Below are positions 6,668 through 8,465 of a stretch of DNA of 8,465 bases, piece after piece. The stretch's first letter is position 1, and the number at the start of each line of letters is the position of its first letter. Source of the stretch: CAYRJA01 sp964424455 (GTDB taxonomy: Bacteria; Bacteroidota; Bacteroidia; Chitinophagales; UBA10324); the NCBI GenBank assembly GCA_964424455.1, contig CAYRJA010000120.1, positions 1 through 8,465 on the forward strand, in the 5' to 3' direction. A program made the position numbers and the translations under genes. A model generated the notes under the pieces. It searched no databases. It saw only the letters and a program-made list of their open reading frames with translations, and was not told the origin of the DNA.

Positions 6668-8068
6668 ATGAGAGAGAAATTCTCCTTATGGACTATTGTA
6701 ATAATATTGTTTTTTATATCCAAAGCTTATGCTCAGACAACTGTAACATTAGAATCCGGCTCAAATGGAGAAGATGCTTCAGTTCAAACAGATTTCCCGT
6801 CAACAAACAAGGGGAATGGAAGTAACTTTCTTAGCGCTACTTGGACATGTGGAGGTAATTTATGTCTTGATAGAAGTTTAGTTCAATTTGATCTATCTGC
6901 TGTACCCACAGGAGCAGTTTTAGTAACTGCTTACTTGTCTTTATATGCAGATAACAATTCAGTCCTTGGATATAACGGAACGCCAACTTATGGAAGTAAT
7001 AATGCGGCGTGGCTAAGAAGAGTTACAAGTACATGGCAGGAAAATACTGTAACATGGAATAATCAACCTACTACAACAACAATAAATCAAATTACTCTTT
7101 CTCAAAGTACCTCTACGTCACAAGATTATCTGAATATAGATGTAACTAAATTAATTCAGGATATGCTTGCTAACGGAAATAACGGCTTCATGTTGATGCA
7201 GAAAAATGAAATCAATTATTATAACAGCTTAATTTTCTGTTCGGGTGAGCACCCTAATTCATCCAAGCATCCCAAATTGGTTATCACATATATTGATTGT
7301 TCTTCTTCAGCAGGAGTAATTTCTGCGCTTCGTGATACTATATGTGCCGGCACTCCGGCAAGTTTAACTCTTACAGGAGGCATAAATACGCTTCAATGGC
7401 AATCTTCCACCACGGCTGCGGACTTTACCAATATTACAGGAGCCAGCGGAACTAATTTTATTGACATTCCCTCTCAAACTACTTTTTACAGAGTAGTGGC
7501 GGGAAGCGGAAGTTGCATAGATACCTCCGCTGCTTACAAAATAGTGGTTAAGCCCTCCCCACAAACAGATTTTACCTGCAGCAGTTCGGGCTTGCGCGCT
7601 GTTTTTACCTTAACCGGATACTCCGGTGATATTACAGTATATCATTGGGATTTCGGAGACAGCAGCAGTTCTGTCAGAGCTAATCCCAACCACACTTATG
7701 ACTCGCCCGGCAGTTATTATGTTTGTGTTACAGTTTACAACGGGTCTAACTGCTCCTATACTGTCTGCCGCGATATTTCTGTTTATCCGGTTGGAATAAA
7801 GCCCGTTTTGTTGCAGCGTTATTGGAATATTTATCCGAATCCATTCAACAAAAGTCTTTTTATAAAAATTGAAAATGACAATGAGCGAATCGAAAATATT
7901 CAGGTATATGATTTACCGGGAAGAATGGTGTATAATGAATCCTTCAAAGAATTTGAGTCTTATAACGGTTTCAAAGAGATAGAACTCTCAGATTTATTAC
8001 CGGGCATCTATTATCTTAAAATAAAGACTACGATTGCAAATTATTTTCAACCGGTAATAAAGTATTGA
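6668..8068 (+). CDS. Secreted DNRLRE / Ig-like / PKD protein with T9SS sorting domain
   Basis: The chosen ATG at 6668 gives 466 residues and a clean Sec signal peptide (MREKF, then a WTIVIILFFI core, cut after AYA before Q). An upstream in-frame GTG at 6605 would add 21 polar residues and bury the signal, so I reject it. Order of parts: a DNRLRE-type beta domain, about 24-207 (LDRSLVQFDLSAVPTGAVLV, STWQENTVTWNNQP, LNIDVTKLIQDMLANGNNGF, HPKLVITY), thought to bind carbohydrate; an Ig-like segment, about 215-295, with spaced cysteines; a PKD domain, about 296-374, with W327-D-F-G-D331 and PNHTYDSPGSYYVCVTV; and a type-A T9SS C-terminal domain from W386 (YPNPF at 389-393, then LSDLLPGIYYLKI). The protein should pass the outer membrane through the Por system and be anchored or released at the surface. 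No catalytic domain is visible; adhesion or glycan binding is inferred. GC content changes sharply between domains. Confidence 0.9.
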   Translation: MREKFSLWTIVIILFFISKAYAQTTVTLESGSNGEDASVQTDFPSTNKGNGSNFLSATWTCGGNLCLDRSLVQFDLSAVPTGAVLVTAYLSLYADNNSVLGYNGTPTYGSNNAAWLRRVTSTWQENTVTWNNQPTTTTINQITLSQSTSTSQDYLNIDVTKLIQDMLANGNNGFMLMQKNEINYYNSLIFCSGEHPNSSKHPKLVITYIDCSSSAGVISALRDTICAGTPASLTLTGGINTLQWQSSTTAADFTNITGASGTNFIDIPSQTTFYRVVAGSGSCIDTSAAYKIVVKPSPQTDFTCSSSGLRAVFTLTGYSGDITVYHWDFGDSSSSVRANPNHTYDSPGSYYVCVTVYNGSNCSYTVCRDISVYPVGIKPVLLQRYWNIYPNPFNKSLFIKIENDNERIENIQVYDLPGRMVYNESFKEFESYNGFKEIELSDLLPGIYYLKIKTTIANYFQPVIKY

Positions 8069-8094
8069 ATTCACTAATAAGAAGGAGTGATTAG

Positions 8095-8101
8095 TTCCTG
8101 C
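8095..8101. repeat. Left 7-bp flanking direct repeat (target-site duplication candidate)
   Basis: TTCCTGC abuts the left inverted repeat directly. The same heptamer lies at 8281-8287, one base beyond the right inverted repeat. This is the arrangement expected of a target-site duplication. Removing the element and one copy rejoins the T9SS gene's 3' flank to repeat copy 2. Confidence 0.6.
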
Positions 8102-8127
8102 GGGTGCATGAATAATTGCAGGGATTA

Positions 8128-8146
8128 CTTATGCCGTAGGCATAAG
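8128..8146. repeat. Hairpin 1: CTTATGCC-GTA-GGCATAAG
   Basis: This is a perfect 8-bp inverted repeat with a 3-base loop. It is the first of three hairpins in the element with a CC-NNN-GG core and different outer arms. Confidence 0.85.
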
Positions 8147-8181
8147 GGCTTGGTAAAAAATCCAATACAGACACTCCTGGA

Positions 8182-8198
8182 GCGTCCCGAAGGGACGC
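8182..8198. repeat. Hairpin 2: GCGTCCC-GAA-GGGACGC
   Basis: This is a perfect, GC-rich 7-bp inverted repeat with a GAA loop, the most stable of the three. It sits inside the larger TTGGTAA/TTACCAA inverted pair, so it could be one arm of a branched fold. Confidence 0.85.
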
Positions 8199-8231
8199 AA
8201 TAACCTTCTCGTTCAAGTTATTACCAAAACT

Positions 8232-8248
8232 TTGCTCCTACGGAGCAA
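8232..8248. repeat. Hairpin 3: TTGCTCC-TAC-GGAGCAA
   Basis: This is a perfect 7-bp inverted repeat with a TAC loop, the complement of the GTA loop of hairpin 1. It lies just inside the right terminal inverted repeat of the candidate element. Confidence 0.85.
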
Positions 8249-8287
8249 TATAATTGTTGCTGCAAATATTCATACACCCATTCCTGC

Positions 8288-8320
8288 TGATTTCTTATTG
8301 GCACAAGCGAAAAACACTTG
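8288..8320 (+). repeat. 33-bp direct repeat, copy 2
   Basis: TGATTTCTTATTGGCACAAG followed by CGAAAAACACTTG: the same as copy 1 at 6586-6618 except for three pyrimidine transitions. It begins directly after the right TTCCTGC. Here the dyad is longer: GGCACAAGCG and CACTTGTACC around an AAAAA loop pair at 8 of 10 positions. No plus-strand gene follows within the window, so it is not simply the upstream region of a second copy of the neighbouring gene. Confidence 0.8.
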
Positions 8321-8365
8321 TACCGGTGAACTGTAACACTTTTAAAAAAGAATCAGAGTCTTTTA

Positions 8366-8465
8366 TCAAAACGGCACATCTTCTTCTGCACCCTCATCCC
8401 ATCTTTTCGATTTCCTCTCCCGCAGGGTTAATCCTGAGCGTGGGTTTAAAAGCAAGGCAGGATAA
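8366..8465 (-). CDS. Possible partial gene end with acidic EEDVPF C-terminus
   Basis: Read on the minus strand, an open frame enters from the right edge and gives 33 codons ending LTLRERKSKRWDEGAEEDVPF and then TGA (8366-8368). The last residues resemble the acidic, Phe-terminated tip of single-stranded DNA-binding proteins (consensus DDDLPF, the docking peptide for repair enzymes). The sequence before it is not the Gly/Pro/Gln-rich linker typical of SSB, so I do not call it ssb. A second minus-strand frame is also open over most of this stretch, and 33 open codons can arise by chance. If real, the gene converges with the T9SS gene. Confidence 0.35.
   Translation of the reverse strand, partial: YPALLLNPRSGLTLRERKSKRWDEGAEEDVPF

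Larger units (their letters stand above)
8102..8279. mobile_element. MITE-like non-autonomous element with 20-bp terminal inverted repeats
   Basis: The left end GGGTGCATGAATAATTGCAG (8102-8121) and the right end CTGCAAATATTCATACACCC (8260-8279) are inverted copies, 18 of 20 positions pairing. A 7-bp direct repeat, TTCCTGC, flanks them (8095-8101 and 8281-8287, with one extra A at 8280). The 178-bp interior has no ORF but holds three perfect hairpins and an inner inverted pair TTGGTAA (8150-8156) / TTACCAA (8221-8227), plus AATAAC (8199-8204) / GTTATT (8217-8222). Small size, terminal inverted repeats, flanking duplication and lack of coding capacity are the marks of a miniature inverted-repeat transposable element, presumably moved by a transposase encoded elsewhere. 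It could instead be a structured intergenic repeat or RNA. I do not recognise a named family. Confidence 0.6.
8069..8365. other. Non-coding interval holding a MITE-like element and repeat copy 2
   Basis: No gene is visible between the secreted-protein stop and the minus-strand ORF end. Just after the stop, TCACT (8071-8075) can pair with AGTGA (8086-8090), or ACTAAT (8073-8078) with ATTAGT (8090-8095): weak, AT-rich terminator candidates without a strong T run. At the other side, AAAAGA (8346-8351) and TCTTTT (8359-8364) form an A/T-rich hairpin which, read on the minus strand, is followed by more Ts and could end the minus-strand gene. Confidence 0.5.

Noticed and set aside
8128..8248. Hairpins considered as a CRISPR array
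   Set aside because: The repeats are not identical in sequence, only in architecture; there are no constant-length spacers or cas genes.

Overview
The window looks like a chromosomal piece of a member of the Bacteroidota, probably from a draft or metagenome assembly because it contains a run of ten Ns. The case rests on several independent signs: a secreted protein with a type IX secretion (Por) C-terminal sorting domain, signal peptides ending in A-Q, a Tgt without the zinc cysteines as in this phylum, the tgt-lptF/G gene pair, TAnnTTTG-like promoter elements, and AT-leaning composition.

Left part (1-1716, + strand): an AT-rich stretch without a convincing gene; then a 71-codon ORF whose first ~45 residues read as the N-terminus of ThiC (HMP-phosphate synthase) and whose remainder does not, so it appears to be a thiC remnant. 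It overlaps by four bases a two-helix membrane protein with a PH-like tail (DUF6141-like). After that comes a divergent Bacteroidota-type ThiE/TenI protein. I see no TPP riboswitch. This looks like a partly dismantled thiamine locus.

Middle (1735-6588): a minus-strand pair, a flippase-like/LPG-synthase-TM membrane protein followed after one base by a secreted DUF3108 protein. It diverges from ruvC (Holliday junction resolvase), which is followed by tgt (queuosine tRNA-guanine transglycosylase, TTG start) and an LptF/LptG-family permease for LPS export. The permease is broken on paper by the N run. The flanks share TATT, and overlapping them restores a perfect family N-terminus, so the gene is most likely intact in the organism (about 362 aa).

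Right part (6586-8465): a 466-aa secreted, cell-surface-type protein (signal peptide, DNRLRE, Ig-like, PKD, T9SS sorting domain) with a clear base-composition mosaic. It is bracketed by two copies of a 33-bp direct repeat (30/33 identical). Just downstream of it sits what looks like an undescribed ~178-bp non-coding, MITE-like element: 20-bp terminal inverted repeats (18/20), a 7-bp flanking direct repeat TTCCTGC, and three internal perfect hairpins that share a CC-NNN-GG core but have unrelated outer arms. A possible minus-strand gene end (C-terminus EEDVPF) runs off the right edge. The non-coding architecture at 8095-8320 is the most novel material in the window.
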